This document shows, one piece after another, positions 20,860 to 29,545 of a DNA stretch of 64,000 nt. Origin of the DNA: Polynucleobacter sp. Adler-ghost. Its GTDB lineage: Bacteria > Pseudomonadota > Gammaproteobacteria > Burkholderiales > Burkholderiaceae. The DNA is taken from NCBI RefSeq assembly GCF_018688495.1, contig NZ_CP061320.1, positions 654,586-718,585 on the forward strand. The letters run 5' to 3'. The position numbers and the translations under genes were made by a program. The notes under the pieces were generated by a model, which was not told where the DNA came from, searched no databases, and saw nothing but the letters and a program-made list of their open reading frames with translations. Numbering within the stretch: the first letter of the stretch is position 1; each line of letters opens with the position of its first letter.

Positions 20860-20915
20860 TGGTGGAGTCGGGCGAGATTCGACCTCGCAACCAATGATTC
20901 AAAGTTGGTGAGTGC
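20860..20915 (-). pseudogene. tRNA/tmRNA 3'-end remnant
   Basis: Read on the minus strand, this ends in a T-arm-like hairpin (GCGAG, loop GTCGAAT, CTCGC), then an acceptor-like strand CCGACTCC and an encoded ACCA. A weaker ACCAA...TTGGT stem precedes it, resembling an anticodon arm. The matching 5' acceptor half (GGAGTCG) is absent and the spacing from T-stem to CCA is one base too long. It is therefore a decayed or partial tRNA, or the 3' end of a tmRNA-like gene, perhaps an old attachment-site copy. Confidence 0.4.
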
Positions 20916-21017
20916 TGCTAGTAGTCATATTTGCCGTTAGCAGCAACTCAATGCATAGTATTGATCTATTCATTAGAATTAGCTCACCTCATTTAATGCT
21001 TTAGCCCATCGCTATTT

Positions 21018-21803
21018 ATGAAAAAATTCGACATTCTCCCAATCCTATTTGGTGTTTTGCTATCAGTCATTGCGCTGTATTTCATGTTGAGACCCTCAAC
21101 TGCTGCTAGTGCGCCTGAGTCAACCATCCCCGTGGTTAAAGTGGGTAATGTATCTTGGGATCAAACTGAGATGACGATTGGCGATATGAAAACGTTTGCG
21201 ACTGCTACAGGCTTTGTGAGCCAGGCTGAGAAAAATGGTGGCGGACTGAATTACGAATCTGGATTTGTCAAAAAGTCGGGCTGGACCTGGAAAACCCCCT
21301 ACGGCGTTCCTGCAAAGGATACTGAGCCCGCAGTTCACCTCAATCAATCTGAAGCGGCATCTGCTTGTCGTTATTTCGGTAAACGTCTGCCTACTGAAGC
21401 TGAGTGGACTTCTGCAGCATTTGTAGAGCAACGGGCTAACCCACCTGCAGGCTTTGTCAAGGGTGAGCGTTATCCGTTCCCCGGTGGAAGCACGCCTGCG
21501 GTCTCTCATTGCTTAAGTGGCTGTGGTGACTACAAAGGTGTTGCTCCAGCAGGTGCATTAAACCGAGGTACTGGTCATGTCCCTGCGGGCACCACTAAGC
21601 CTGGAGTCAATGGTCTATTGGATATGGGCGGTAATGTTTGGGAGTGGACGGCTACTGAGCGCAATGGTGGCTTTATTACTCGTGGCGCTTCCTGGTGGTA
21701 TGGCCCGGAGAGACAAAAAGAATCTGATGTGGAATCTAAGTCAGCAGATATTGGGGTGGTTTACATTGGATTTCGGTGTGTGGCTGATGCCGTGAAACAA
21801 TAA
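21018..21803 (+). CDS. Membrane-anchored SUMF1/FGE-domain protein
   Basis: The 261-residue protein has an N-terminal signal or anchor helix (about residues 7-25) followed by a formylglycine-generating-enzyme-like domain. Typical motifs are VSWDQTEMTIGDMKTF, RLPTEAEWTSAAF (about residues 120-132), GLLDMGGNVWEWTA (about 195-208) and the terminal IGFRC. The catalytic Cys pair of true FGE (C-x4-C close to the C terminus) is not evident, so formylglycine formation is unlikely. NirV-like or other SUMF1 roles in the periplasm are possible. The next gene starts 3 bases later. Confidence 0.75.
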   Translation: MKKFDILPILFGVLLSVIALYFMLRPSTAASAPESTIPVVKVGNVSWDQTEMTIGDMKTFATATGFVSQAEKNGGGLNYESGFVKKSGWTWKTPYGVPAKDTEPAVHLNQSEAASACRYFGKRLPTEAEWTSAAFVEQRANPPAGFVKGERYPFPGGSTPAVSHCLSGCGDYKGVAPAGALNRGTGHVPAGTTKPGVNGLLDMGGNVWEWTATERNGGFITRGASWWYGPERQKESDVESKSADIGVVYIGFRCVADAVKQ

Positions 21804-21806
21804 GGA

Positions 21807-23132
21807 ATGACCAATCTTGCAGTTGACCCGGCCGCCATTGAAATCACCCCTGAATACCAGGAGGTAATCGATGCCATCGAGCGTCACGACCCTTATATTT
21901 TTGTCAGTGGTAAAGCAGGTACTGGTAAAACTACTTTAATTGGCTATCTACGTGAGAACATTCACGGCAACGTAGTGGTCGTTGCACCAACTGGCGTTGC
22001 TGCATTGCAAGTGAAGGGTGTCACGATTCACTCCTTTTTTCGCTTGCCACCTCGCTTGATCTTCCCAGAAGAGGATATCAAGCCTCTCAAAGATAAGCGA
22101 CTGTACAAAGATATTCGGCTCCTGATCATTGATGAGATCTCGATGGTCAGAGTAGATGTAGTAGATGCCATTGATCTATTCCTGCGCGCTAACGGACCTC
22201 AAAAGAGTGAACCCTTCGGCGGCATACAGGTGATGTTTGTAGGAGACTTGTTTCAGCTGCCGCCGGTGGTATCTCAAACGGATATGCAAGTGCTCTCAGA
22301 GCGCGGTTACGAAGGTCCTTACTTCTTTTGCGCTAATGCGCTGCACCGTAAAGATGTCACGATGGTAGAACTGTCTAAGATCTTCCGCCAAAAAGACGCG
22401 CACTTTGCTAGCTTACTTAATCAGATCCGCATCAATCAAGACATTGATGAAGCGCTCAGTACTTTAAATGCCGTCTGCTATGAAACCAAAAAAGAAATTG
22501 ATGAGCAAACCATCACGCTAACCACCACTAACGCCCGTGCGGACCAAATTAATGGTGCAGGATTACGAGCACTTACAAGCGATGCCAAGGTCTATATGGG
22601 AAATAGCACTGGTAAGTTCAATGTGGATGATCGCAATCTACCATCACCCAATCAGCTCACTCTCAAGGTGGGTGCCAAGGTTATGTTTACGGCAACCGAT
22701 AGCAATTTTCCGAAGCGCTGGGTGAACGGTACTATTGGTGTCGTGCGCGAACTACTACCCAACACTGTAAAAGTGATGGTGCAAAACGGTCCTTACTCCA
22801 ATACGGTAGAGGTCAAGGGACATCAGTGGGAATCGTATCGCTATGACCACGACATGATGTCTGGCAAGATTTCACCAAACATCATTGGCACCTTTGTGCA
22901 GATTCCGCTAATGCTCGCTTGGGCTGTCACCATTCACAAGAGTCAGGGTAAGACTCTGGATAAGATCAAAGTAGACCTCTCCTCAGGGGCATTTGCCTCA
23001 GGGCAAGTCTATGTCGCCTTGAGTCGCTGCACATCCATCGAAGGTATTACTCTCGAGCGCCCCATACAACCCAAGGATGTCAGCTGTGACCAAGAGGTGA
23101 AGCGTTTCTATCTGAATTGCTTGCCAAGTTAG
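21807..23132 (+). CDS. PIF1/RecD-like superfamily 1 helicase
   Basis: The 441-residue AAA ATPase has Walker A GKAGTGKTTL (about residues 35-44), Walker B LLIIDEISMVRVD (about 110), VMFVGDLFQLPPV, and the C-terminal RecD-type motif VTIHKSQGKTLDKI (about 370-383) with VALSRC. This matches PIF1-like 5'-3' DNA helicases of bacteria. It lacks fused nuclease or HRDC domains and its role in the cell is unknown. The ATG at 21807 follows TAAGGA almost directly, and coupling to the SUMF1 gene is likely. Confidence 0.88.
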   Translation: MTNLAVDPAAIEITPEYQEVIDAIERHDPYIFVSGKAGTGKTTLIGYLRENIHGNVVVVAPTGVAALQVKGVTIHSFFRLPPRLIFPEEDIKPLKDKRLYKDIRLLIIDEISMVRVDVVDAIDLFLRANGPQKSEPFGGIQVMFVGDLFQLPPVVSQTDMQVLSERGYEGPYFFCANALHRKDVTMVELSKIFRQKDAHFASLLNQIRINQDIDEALSTLNAVCYETKKEIDEQTITLTTTNARADQINGAGLRALTSDAKVYMGNSTGKFNVDDRNLPSPNQLTLKVGAKVMFTATDSNFPKRWVNGTIGVVRELLPNTVKVMVQNGPYSNTVEVKGHQWESYRYDHDMMSGKISPNIIGTFVQIPLMLAWAVTIHKSQGKTLDKIKVDLSSGAFASGQVYVALSRCTSIEGITLERPIQPKDVSCDQEVKRFYLNCLPS

Positions 23133-23145
23133 ATTTTCTATCGGC

Positions 23146-23186
23146 TTGACTCCGCGTTAAAATAGTTATAACATTGTTATTACTAT
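23146..23186 (+). promoter_or_regulatory. mazEF promoter and autoregulatory palindrome
   Basis: A 25-base near-perfect palindrome covers 23162-23186: left arm ATAGTTATAACA, central T, right arm TGTTATTACTAT, with one mismatch in twelve pairs. It runs into the mazE start codon. TTGACT at 23146 and TAACAT at 23169 (17-base spacer) could be the promoter, so the palindrome would cover the -10 and the start. Autorepression by MazE-MazF complexes at such sites is established for the family. Confidence 0.6.
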
Positions 23187-23445
23187 GAAAAAACAGCTGC
23201 ACCTTCAAATCCGTCAAATAGGTAACTCTCGTGGAGTGGTTATTCCTAAGGCTATTCTTGAGCAGGTAGGTTTTGACGATCAGGCTGATTTGGTGATTGA
23301 GGGTGACAAACTCGTCTTAAGTAAACCCAAAAAAAATCCCCGCGAGGGTTGGGCTGAGGATTCAAAAGTAATTGCCGCGGCTGGTGAAGACGGCTTAGTG
23401 CTGGGCGACTTTATGAATGAGGGTGATGAGGATTGGGTTTGGTAA
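23185..23445 (+). CDS. mazE: MazE-like antitoxin (AbrB/SpoVT fold)
   Basis: An 86-residue antitoxin. The N-terminal swapped-hairpin DNA-binding domain is clear (LQIRQIGNSRGVVIPKAILEQVGF, about residues 6-29). The acidic C-terminal part (about 50-86, ending EGDEDWVW) should wrap around and block MazF. The start codon lies inside a palindrome and no Shine-Dalgarno sequence precedes it, so translation may be leaderless or weak. The 3' end overlaps mazF. Confidence 0.92.
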   Translation: MKKQLHLQIRQIGNSRGVVIPKAILEQVGFDDQADLVIEGDKLVLSKPKKNPREGWAEDSKVIAAAGEDGLVLGDFMNEGDEDWVW

Positions 23446-23771
23446 AAAGTATCGTTTCTCGTGGAGATATTTGGCTAATTAACTTAGATCCAACCATAGG
23501 CAGTGAAATTAAAAAGACTCGACCATGTGTTGTTGTATCTCCACAGGAGATGCATGACTTTTTGCGAACCGTCATTATTGCGCCAATGACTACAAAAGGT
23601 AGGTCAGCATCCTATCGCGTGCCAATTACGCATGATGGTAAAAAAGGTTTGGTACTTTTAGACCAGATTCGTACTATAGATAAAGCACGCCTAGTCAAGC
23701 GATTAGGTGCCGTCAGTAACAAAACATTGGGGGCTACCCTCGATATTCTCCAGGCAACTTTTGCACCTTAG
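23433..23771 (+). CDS. mazF: MazF/PemK-family endoribonuclease toxin
   Basis: The 112-residue toxin cleaves mRNA at short single-stranded sequences. RGDIWLINLDPTIGSEIKKTRPCVVVS (family signature, about residues 10-36), the TTKGRSASYRVPI loop and GLVLLDQIRTIDKARL (about 70-85) are all intact, so the toxin appears functional. The start is a TTG at 23433 or 23439, overlapping mazE by 13 or 7 bases. A non-ATG start in the overlap would keep toxin yield below antitoxin yield. Confidence 0.92.
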   Translation: MGLVKSIVSRGDIWLINLDPTIGSEIKKTRPCVVVSPQEMHDFLRTVIIAPMTTKGRSASYRVPITHDGKKGLVLLDQIRTIDKARLVKRLGAVSNKTLGATLDILQATFAP

Positions 23772-23778
23772 TGAAAAA

Positions 23779-25368
23779 TTAAAAGCCAGCCGCCAAGCCA
23801 TCCCGACGATGATCACTTCCGGCAATATAAGCATCCTGAGTTTCTTCACCTAATAGGGCAATCGCTTGAGCGCTTCCAAAGTCTAGGCTGTTCGCTGGCA
23901 TGACAGTCACTTCATGTCCCATTGCTTTTAATCCTTCGACTACTGCAGTTGGCATGGAAGCTTCAACAGTGAGCTTACCCACATCATCAATTCTCCAGCG
24001 AGGCGCATCTGAACAGGCCTGAGGATTGAGGTATTCATCAACAAAGCGCATTACAAACTGAAGATGTCCCTGTGGCTGCATATTGCCACCCATCACACCA
24101 AATGCCATAGTGGGTTGATTACCCTTAGTAAGGAATGCGGGGATGATGGTGTGAAAAGGACGCTTACCTGGTGCCACTTGATTCGGATGGCCATCGACCA
24201 AACTAAAGCTCATGCCACGGTTATGAAAGGCAATGCCACCTGGAGCAACTACACCAGAACCAAAGCCTTTGAAGTTCGACTGAATATAAGAAATCATCAT
24301 GCCGCTCTCATCCGCAGCGCACAAGTAAACGGTGCCTCCAGCATGTGGATCTCCAGCGCCGTAGCTGCCTGCTTGATTGTGATTAATCAGAGCAGCACGG
24401 CTAGCCAAATAATCTCTGTCTAATAGGGCGCTCGCTGGCACTTTCATGGTGCTGGCATCGGATACATGAGCGTAAGCATCAGCAAAGGCGATACGCATGG
24501 CTTCTACTTGCAGGTGGATGCGCTGCGCAGAATTCGCTGGATATTGTTTTGCATTTGCCGCTTGTAAAATACCGAGTGCCATCTGGGCTGCAATGCCAGA
24601 ACCATTGGGAGGAATCTCATGCAAGGTGTAATCGCCATAATCAAATGCCAATGGCTCAACCCAGTCCGTTTGATTAGCAGCAAAATCTGCCATGGTGAAA
24701 CAGCCACCCGTGCTTTGAGCAAAGTCAACCATGCTTTGAGCTAATTTTCCTGTGTAAAAAGATTCGCCTTCAGTGTTGGCGATCTCACGCAAAGTATTGG
24801 CTTGGGCGGGGTAGCGCCAAAGTTGACCGGCAGTAGGTGCCTTGCCATCAATCAAAAAGGATTCACTAAAACCAGGTTCATTCTTCAAAACGGGAATGGC
24901 TTCGCGCCATTGACGGACGATTACTGGTGAGACTGGAAAGCCGTTTTCAGCATAGTCAATAGCGCGCTTGAAGAGTTGCGCAAAAGGCAGCTTGCCAAAT
25001 TTACGAGATAACTCAATCCAACCCGAAACCATGCCAGGTACGGTCACGGTATTCCAGCCAATCAAATCCATGGCGGTTTTGCCAGAAAAATATTCCGGCG
25101 TCCAAGCAGCTGGGGCACGACCGGAGGCATTCATACCATGGAGTTTTTTCCCATCCCAAATGAGAGCAAAGCCATCGCCACCAAGACCATTCATCGTGGG
25201 TTCAACCACGGTCAGTGTGATCGCAGTCGCTAAGGCTGCATCAACTGCATTGCCGCCATGTTGTAAAGCCTCAATGCCTGCCTGTGTTGCCAATGGCTGT
25301 GAACTAGCAACTGCATTTTTAGCAAGGACTGGGGCACGGCCGCCACCAAAGGGAGGGGAAATTAACAT
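23779..25368 (-). CDS. Gamma-glutamyltransferase family Ntn hydrolase
   Basis: The 529-residue protein is of the GGT/YwrD type. The large-subunit part starts with APVLAKNAVASSQPLATQAGIEAL and has NGLGGDGFALIW. The probable autoprocessing site is at the Thr in HAGGTVYLCAADESG (about residue 350), with FGSGVVAPGGIAFHNRG after it. There is no signal peptide, so it is probably cytoplasmic. Known relatives hydrolyse glutathione, gamma-glutamyl compounds or cephalosporin side chains. It shares orientation with the TctC gene upstream (47-base gap), so the TctC ligand may be related. Confidence 0.9.
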   Translation of the reverse strand: MLISPPFGGGRAPVLAKNAVASSQPLATQAGIEALQHGGNAVDAALATAITLTVVEPTMNGLGGDGFALIWDGKKLHGMNASGRAPAAWTPEYFSGKTAMDLIGWNTVTVPGMVSGWIELSRKFGKLPFAQLFKRAIDYAENGFPVSPVIVRQWREAIPVLKNEPGFSESFLIDGKAPTAGQLWRYPAQANTLREIANTEGESFYTGKLAQSMVDFAQSTGGCFTMADFAANQTDWVEPLAFDYGDYTLHEIPPNGSGIAAQMALGILQAANAKQYPANSAQRIHLQVEAMRIAFADAYAHVSDASTMKVPASALLDRDYLASRAALINHNQAGSYGAGDPHAGGTVYLCAADESGMMISYIQSNFKGFGSGVVAPGGIAFHNRGMSFSLVDGHPNQVAPGKRPFHTIIPAFLTKGNQPTMAFGVMGGNMQPQGHLQFVMRFVDEYLNPQACSDAPRWRIDDVGKLTVEASMPTAVVEGLKAMGHEVTVMPANSLDFGSAQAIALLGEETQDAYIAGSDHRRDGLAAGF

Positions 25369-25415
25369 GGATCTGATCTATTCAATAAGAAGGTGTGAGC
25401 AAAAGGAATGGGCAA

Positions 25416-26405
25416 TTAGTCAATTTTAACGTTGGCTGCTTTTACTGCCTTCGCCCACTTGTCCTGCTCGCTTTGCGTGATCAAAGTTAATTGCTCGGAG
25501 TTAGCAAATTGTGGGTGAATACCTTGGGTTGCTAAACGCGCTTTGAAGTCGGGGTTAGTCAGAATCTTACGGATCTCCCTTTCCAGCTTGGCAATGATTG
25601 CTGGAGAAGTACCCTTAGGTACATAAACCGCGTAAAAGTTTTCCACATCAAACTGCTTCATACCATCTTGTCCTAAGGTGGGGACATTGGGCATTAATGG
25701 TGAGCGCTCTGCTGCAGCAATAGCAATAGGGCGTAACTTACCACTCTGAATATGTGGCAGTGATGCTGTCACGCTATCAAACATCATGAGCGTGTTACCG
25801 GCAATTAAATCAGGTAAGGCGAAAGAACTACCTTTGTAAGGAATATGTGTACCGGTGGCTCCGATACGTTGCATAAATAGAGTGGACTCTAAGTGAGAGA
25901 GGCTGCCATTACCTTGAGACGCATAATTGAAGTCACCTTTTTTCGATTTAATGAAAGTAATTAACTCCGACAGGTTTTTAGCTGGAACTGTGGGGTTGAC
26001 AACAATCAGGTGAGGAATAGTGCCAACGAGAGCAACAGGTGCAAAATCCTTTGTAAGGTCTGCTGGCGGATTTTTGAAGAGTGCTTGTGAAATAGACTGA
26101 TTAGTCATCGCACTGAAGTGAATGGTGTAACCATCTGGAGCGGCCTTGGCTGCTGCGCCCAAGCCAATCATGCCACCTGCCCCCGGTTTATTTTCAATCA
26201 CAATCGCTTGTCCGAGAGCCTCGCCCAAGGGAGCCATAACGGCACGAGCAAATACGTCGGTAGAACCACCTGCAGGAAATGACAAAACTGCGACGATTGG
26301 TTTTTTAGGCCAATCCGTATCTGGTGCAGCTAGCACTTGTCCACACAAGCTTGAAATGATTGCAAGCCCGAGGAATGGTTTTGAAAAACGATTCAAGAAG
26401 TTCAT
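25416..26405 (-). CDS. Bug/TctC-family periplasmic binding protein
   Basis: This is the second orphan tripartite tricarboxylate receptor. I start it at the Met that begins a clean Sec signal peptide (MNFLNRFSKPFLGLA, cleavage after VLA near residue 26), not at an in-frame codon 21 residues upstream. The mature protein of about 305 residues has WPKKPIVAVLSFPAGGSTDVFAR and IENKPGAGGMIGLGAAAKA, which fit the family. It lies upstream of the gamma-glutamyltransferase gene on the same strand and divergent from the aminotransferase, suggesting a role in amino-acid or peptide-like carboxylate use. No TctAB genes are close. Confidence 0.88.
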   Translation of the reverse strand: MNFLNRFSKPFLGLAIISSLCGQVLAAPDTDWPKKPIVAVLSFPAGGSTDVFARAVMAPLGEALGQAIVIENKPGAGGMIGLGAAAKAAPDGYTIHFSAMTNQSISQALFKNPPADLTKDFAPVALVGTIPHLIVVNPTVPAKNLSELITFIKSKKGDFNYASQGNGSLSHLESTLFMQRIGATGTHIPYKGSSFALPDLIAGNTLMMFDSVTASLPHIQSGKLRPIAIAAAERSPLMPNVPTLGQDGMKQFDVENFYAVYVPKGTSPAIIAKLEREIRKILTNPDFKARLATQGIHPQFANSEQLTLITQSEQDKWAKAVKAANVKID

Positions 26406-26508
26406 GACATTGTCCAGTGGGTAAGTAGGTAAAAATAAGTAGGTAATATAGTATTGGAAATCACCCAAGGGGTGTAAAGCGAATAATAAAAGTTAAATTG
26501 AGACAACT

Positions 26509-27858
26509 ATGACTGCAGCACTTCAAACACCTTCAGCTATTGATATGTCGGCCTATTGGTTGCCATACACGCCAAATCGTTACTTTCATCAGCATCCAAA
26601 AGTAATGCAGTCAGCCATAGGAGCTTACTACTTTGATGACCATGGTCGTAAGTTATTCGATGGATTATCGGGCTTGTGGTGCTCACCTTTGGGGCATGCT
26701 GATCCACGAATTGGTGCAGCCATTCAAAAGCAGTATGAAACCATGGACTATTGCCCTGCATTTCAGATGGCGAGTGAGGCTACTTTTACTTTGGCCAGTC
26801 GCATTGTTGATCTGGCGCCAACAGGCTTAGATAAAGTATTTTTTACCAACTCTGGATCTGAAGCTGTAGATACAGCACTCAAAATGGCGGTTGCCTATCA
26901 TCGATGCATGGGTAATGCCTCACGCTTTCGGATGATTGGGCGCGAGCGCGCTTATCACGGTGTTGGTATTGGTGGCATCTCCGTTGGCGGCATTGTGGCC
27001 AATCGCAAGGCATTTGCTGGAATGATGATGCCCGGAGTAGATCACCTACCGCACACATTCAATCTCTCACAAATGGCTTACTCAAAAGGGCAGCCTACGT
27101 GGGGCGCACACTTAGCTGATGAGCTAGAAAATATTGTCACTTTGCATGATGCCAACACGATTGCTGCAGTAATCCTAGAGCCAGTGCAGGGATCGACGGG
27201 GGTGATTGTGCCCCCACAAGGTTATTTACAGAAGATTCGGGATATTTGTACAAAGCACGGCATCTTGTTGATCTTTGATGAAGTTATTACGGGCTTCGGG
27301 CGCTTAGGAGCGAACTTTGGTGCAGATCGTTTTGGTGTGACGCCAGATATGATCACTTTTGCAAAAGCCATTACCAACGGTGTGATTCCGATGGGCGGTG
27401 TATTGGTGCGCGGAGATATTTACGATGCCATCATGTCGCAAGGCGGGCAAGAGCAAGCGATTGAATTCTTCCATGGCTACACTTACTCTGGCCATCCTAT
27501 TCCTACAGCTGCCGCTCATGCCGTACTGGATATTTTTGAATCTGATGATTTAGTCGATCGCGCTAAAGCACTGGAACCGGTCTTAGAAAATTCCCTGCAC
27601 GCCCTCAAGGGAAAAACAGGCTTACTGGATATTCGTAACTTTGGTCTTTCTGGTGCGGTCGATTTAGTGCCCATTGCTGGTAAGCCAGGATTGCGAGCCA
27701 TGAAGACTTTAGAGGCTTGTATTGAAAGAGGTGCCTTAGTGCGTATTACGAACGACACGATTGCAGTTGGCCCTCCATTTATTTCAACGCCAGCCGAAGT
27801 CGAGTTCTTGGTGAGTGTTCTGAGTGATGCGATTGATGATGCTATGAAGATCAGCTAA
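26509..27858 (+). CDS. Class III omega-amino acid:pyruvate aminotransferase
   Basis: The 449-residue PLP enzyme has FTNSGSEAVDTALKMA (about residues 112-127) for phosphate binding, LIFDEVITGFGR (about 250-262) with the PLP-contacting Asp, and FAKAITNGVIPMGGV with the Schiff-base Lys (about 285). The N-terminal YWLPYTPNRYFHQHPK resembles beta-alanine/omega-amino acid:pyruvate aminotransferases. Divergent TctC and gamma-glutamyltransferase genes upstream suggest a small amino-acid utilisation locus. The exact amine donor cannot be read. Confidence 0.9.
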   Translation: MTAALQTPSAIDMSAYWLPYTPNRYFHQHPKVMQSAIGAYYFDDHGRKLFDGLSGLWCSPLGHADPRIGAAIQKQYETMDYCPAFQMASEATFTLASRIVDLAPTGLDKVFFTNSGSEAVDTALKMAVAYHRCMGNASRFRMIGRERAYHGVGIGGISVGGIVANRKAFAGMMMPGVDHLPHTFNLSQMAYSKGQPTWGAHLADELENIVTLHDANTIAAVILEPVQGSTGVIVPPQGYLQKIRDICTKHGILLIFDEVITGFGRLGANFGADRFGVTPDMITFAKAITNGVIPMGGVLVRGDIYDAIMSQGGQEQAIEFFHGYTYSGHPIPTAAAHAVLDIFESDDLVDRAKALEPVLENSLHALKGKTGLLDIRNFGLSGAVDLVPIAGKPGLRAMKTLEACIERGALVRITNDTIAVGPPFISTPAEVEFLVSVLSDAIDDAMKIS

Positions 27859-27867
27859 TGACGAGCG

Positions 27868-27884
27868 CTAGCAGAATGCTAGTT
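27868..27884. terminator. Short hairpin between convergent genes
   Basis: CTAGCA, loop GAA, TGCTAG forms a 6-bp perfect stem followed by TT on the plus strand. It sits between the aminotransferase stop and the end of lrgB and may be a weak bidirectional terminator. Confidence 0.35.
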
Positions 27885-28604
27885 AAATAAGTGATACAGA
27901 ATGGGGATGGCTACCGCGCTAATGACCCCATTCATTCCCATAGCAAGACTGGCATAAGTTCCTGCCTCAGGATGAATGCTAAATGCACGCGAGGTACCAA
28001 TGCCGTGAGCGCCAATGCCAATAGCAAAACCACGCTGCCACCATGCTTTCATTCCCAGCGCATTCAGAATAAAGGGGGCCAGAATAGCCCCGAGGATGCC
28101 GGTAGTGACGGCAAAAATGGCGGTTAAGGTCGGGGATACGCCAATACGCTCAGCAATACCCATGGCAATAGGTGCGGTAACTGATTTGGGATACATGGCA
28201 CCCGTAATGCTGGAGTCGGCGCCGAGTAATTTAGCAATGTTTACTGCGCCCACAATGGATACCAAGCCACCTGCAATTAAAGAGGCCAGCAAGGGAAGTG
28301 ATCGACCCTTCAAACTACTCAAGCCTCTATAAATAGGGATGGCTAGAGAGACGGTTGCAGAGCCCAATAAGAAGTGGATAAATTGCGCACCCTCAAAGTA
28401 GGTGGAATACGGCATTTCAACAAATTGAATGATGCTGGCGACCAGAATGATCGCAATTGCTACTGGGTTGGCTAAGGGATTCTGTTTGGCAGCTTTATAA
28501 ATCGAGAGACCTACTTGATAGGCCGCCAAAGTAATAAAGAGGGCGAATAAAGGGCTGCCCGAGAGATAAACCCAAATCTCCACAATCGAGTGTTTTTCGT
28601 TCAT
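27879..28604 (-). CDS. lrgB: LrgB/CidB family membrane protein
   Basis: A 241-residue polytopic protein. PKSVTAPIAMGIAERIG (about residues 139-155) and GIGAHGIGTSRAF (about 195-207) are LrgB signatures. With LrgA it forms the antiholin-like/pyruvate-or-glycolate-transport pair found in many bacteria; the actual role in betaproteobacteria is unsettled. Its start overlaps the lrgA stop by four bases. Confidence 0.93.
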   Translation of the reverse strand: MNEKHSIVEIWVYLSGSPLFALFITLAAYQVGLSIYKAAKQNPLANPVAIAIILVASIIQFVEMPYSTYFEGAQFIHFLLGSATVSLAIPIYRGLSSLKGRSLPLLASLIAGGLVSIVGAVNIAKLLGADSSITGAMYPKSVTAPIAMGIAERIGVSPTLTAIFAVTTGILGAILAPFILNALGMKAWWQRGFAIGIGAHGIGTSRAFSIHPEAGTYASLAMGMNGVISAVAIPILYHLFN

Positions 28605-28954
28605 TGCCCTGTCTCTTTTGGCTTTGCGCTCAAAAAGCGGACCACTATCGCGCTCGTGGCAATGGTGAGAATCACGCTACCGACCAAGGCGCTGATGATT
28701 GCTAGGGCATTGGCCTTCAGTTGGGGTAAAAATAGCACCACCCCAACGGCCGCCGGAACAAATAAGAGGCCGAGGTATTGGCTAAAGCCATCGGCCACCA
28801 ATGCGAGTTCATGATTAATCCCTTTGCGGAGCACCAGCCAAATAATCAGTAGCACCAAGCCAATCACGGGACCAGGGAGGGTGGGTAGGGCAAATTTGGA
28901 GACTAGCTCACCCAGGCTTTGAAAGAGAAGGATTTGGACAAGGCCCGAGATCAT
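28601..28954 (-). CDS. lrgA: LrgA/CidA family membrane protein
   Basis: A 117-residue protein with about four transmembrane segments. The family motif FALPTLPGPVIGLVLLII (about residues 21-38) and VPAAVGVVLFLPQL are present. It is translated first and coupled to lrgB through an ATGA overlap. It is CidA/LrgA-like, with a proposed role in holin-type murein hydrolase control or small-carboxylate transport. Confidence 0.92.
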   Translation of the reverse strand: MISGLVQILLFQSLGELVSKFALPTLPGPVIGLVLLIIWLVLRKGINHELALVADGFSQYLGLLFVPAAVGVVLFLPQLKANALAIISALVGSVILTIATSAIVVRFLSAKPKETGQ

Positions 28955-29086
28955 GTCTTGATCTTACTGCTCTGCAATATATGTTGCAAAGCAATAAATT
29001 ATTTCTTCGTTAAGATAATTACTACAACAAGAGGGTCTTTGTCTCTTGGATAAGGCTTGATATAAAAAACACTAAGGAGAATGGGC

Positions 29087-29536
29087 ATGGCTGACTTAAA
29101 CGTCAACGGTAAAAAGTACAAGGTGGATGTTGATCCAGAAACCCCTTTGTTATGGGCGATTCGTGATCATGTTGGATTAACGGGTACTAAATATGGTTGC
29201 GGTGTGGGTCAGTGTGGTGCATGTACTGTTTTGTTTGATGGCCAAGCAATCCGTAGTTGCGCTATTCCGGTAAGTGCAGCCGTAGGTAAAAAGATTGAAA
29301 CTATTGAGAGCCTGGAAAAAAATGGCCAGCTCTCTAAAGTGCAAAAAGCGTGGGTTGACAATCAGGTGCCGCAATGTGGCTACTGCCAGTCTGGCATGGT
29401 GATGGCAACTACGGCCCTATTGCGCAACACCCCAAAACCAACTGATGCTCAGATTGATGCTGCGGTCACCAATATCTGCCGCTGCGGAACCTTCCAACAA
29501 GTGCGTGATGCTATTCATGCTGTGAGCAAGGCATAA
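29087..29536 (+). CDS. [2Fe-2S] subunit of molybdenum hydroxylase (IorA-like)
   Basis: The roughly 149-residue small subunit has two iron-sulfur clusters. The plant-type ferredoxin cluster is formed by GCGVGQCGACTVLFDG (about residues 40-55) and the C-terminal cluster by QCGYCQSGM (about 100) and NICRCGTF (about 134). It passes electrons from the Mo site to an acceptor. I chose the ATG at 29087 because AAGGAG is seven bases upstream; an ATG six bases earlier is too close. The large subunit gene follows after 9 bases. Confidence 0.93.
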   Translation: MADLNVNGKKYKVDVDPETPLLWAIRDHVGLTGTKYGCGVGQCGACTVLFDGQAIRSCAIPVSAAVGKKIETIESLEKNGQLSKVQKAWVDNQVPQCGYCQSGMVMATTALLRNTPKPTDAQIDAAVTNICRCGTFQQVRDAIHAVSKA

Positions 29537-29545
29537 GGAGCAATC

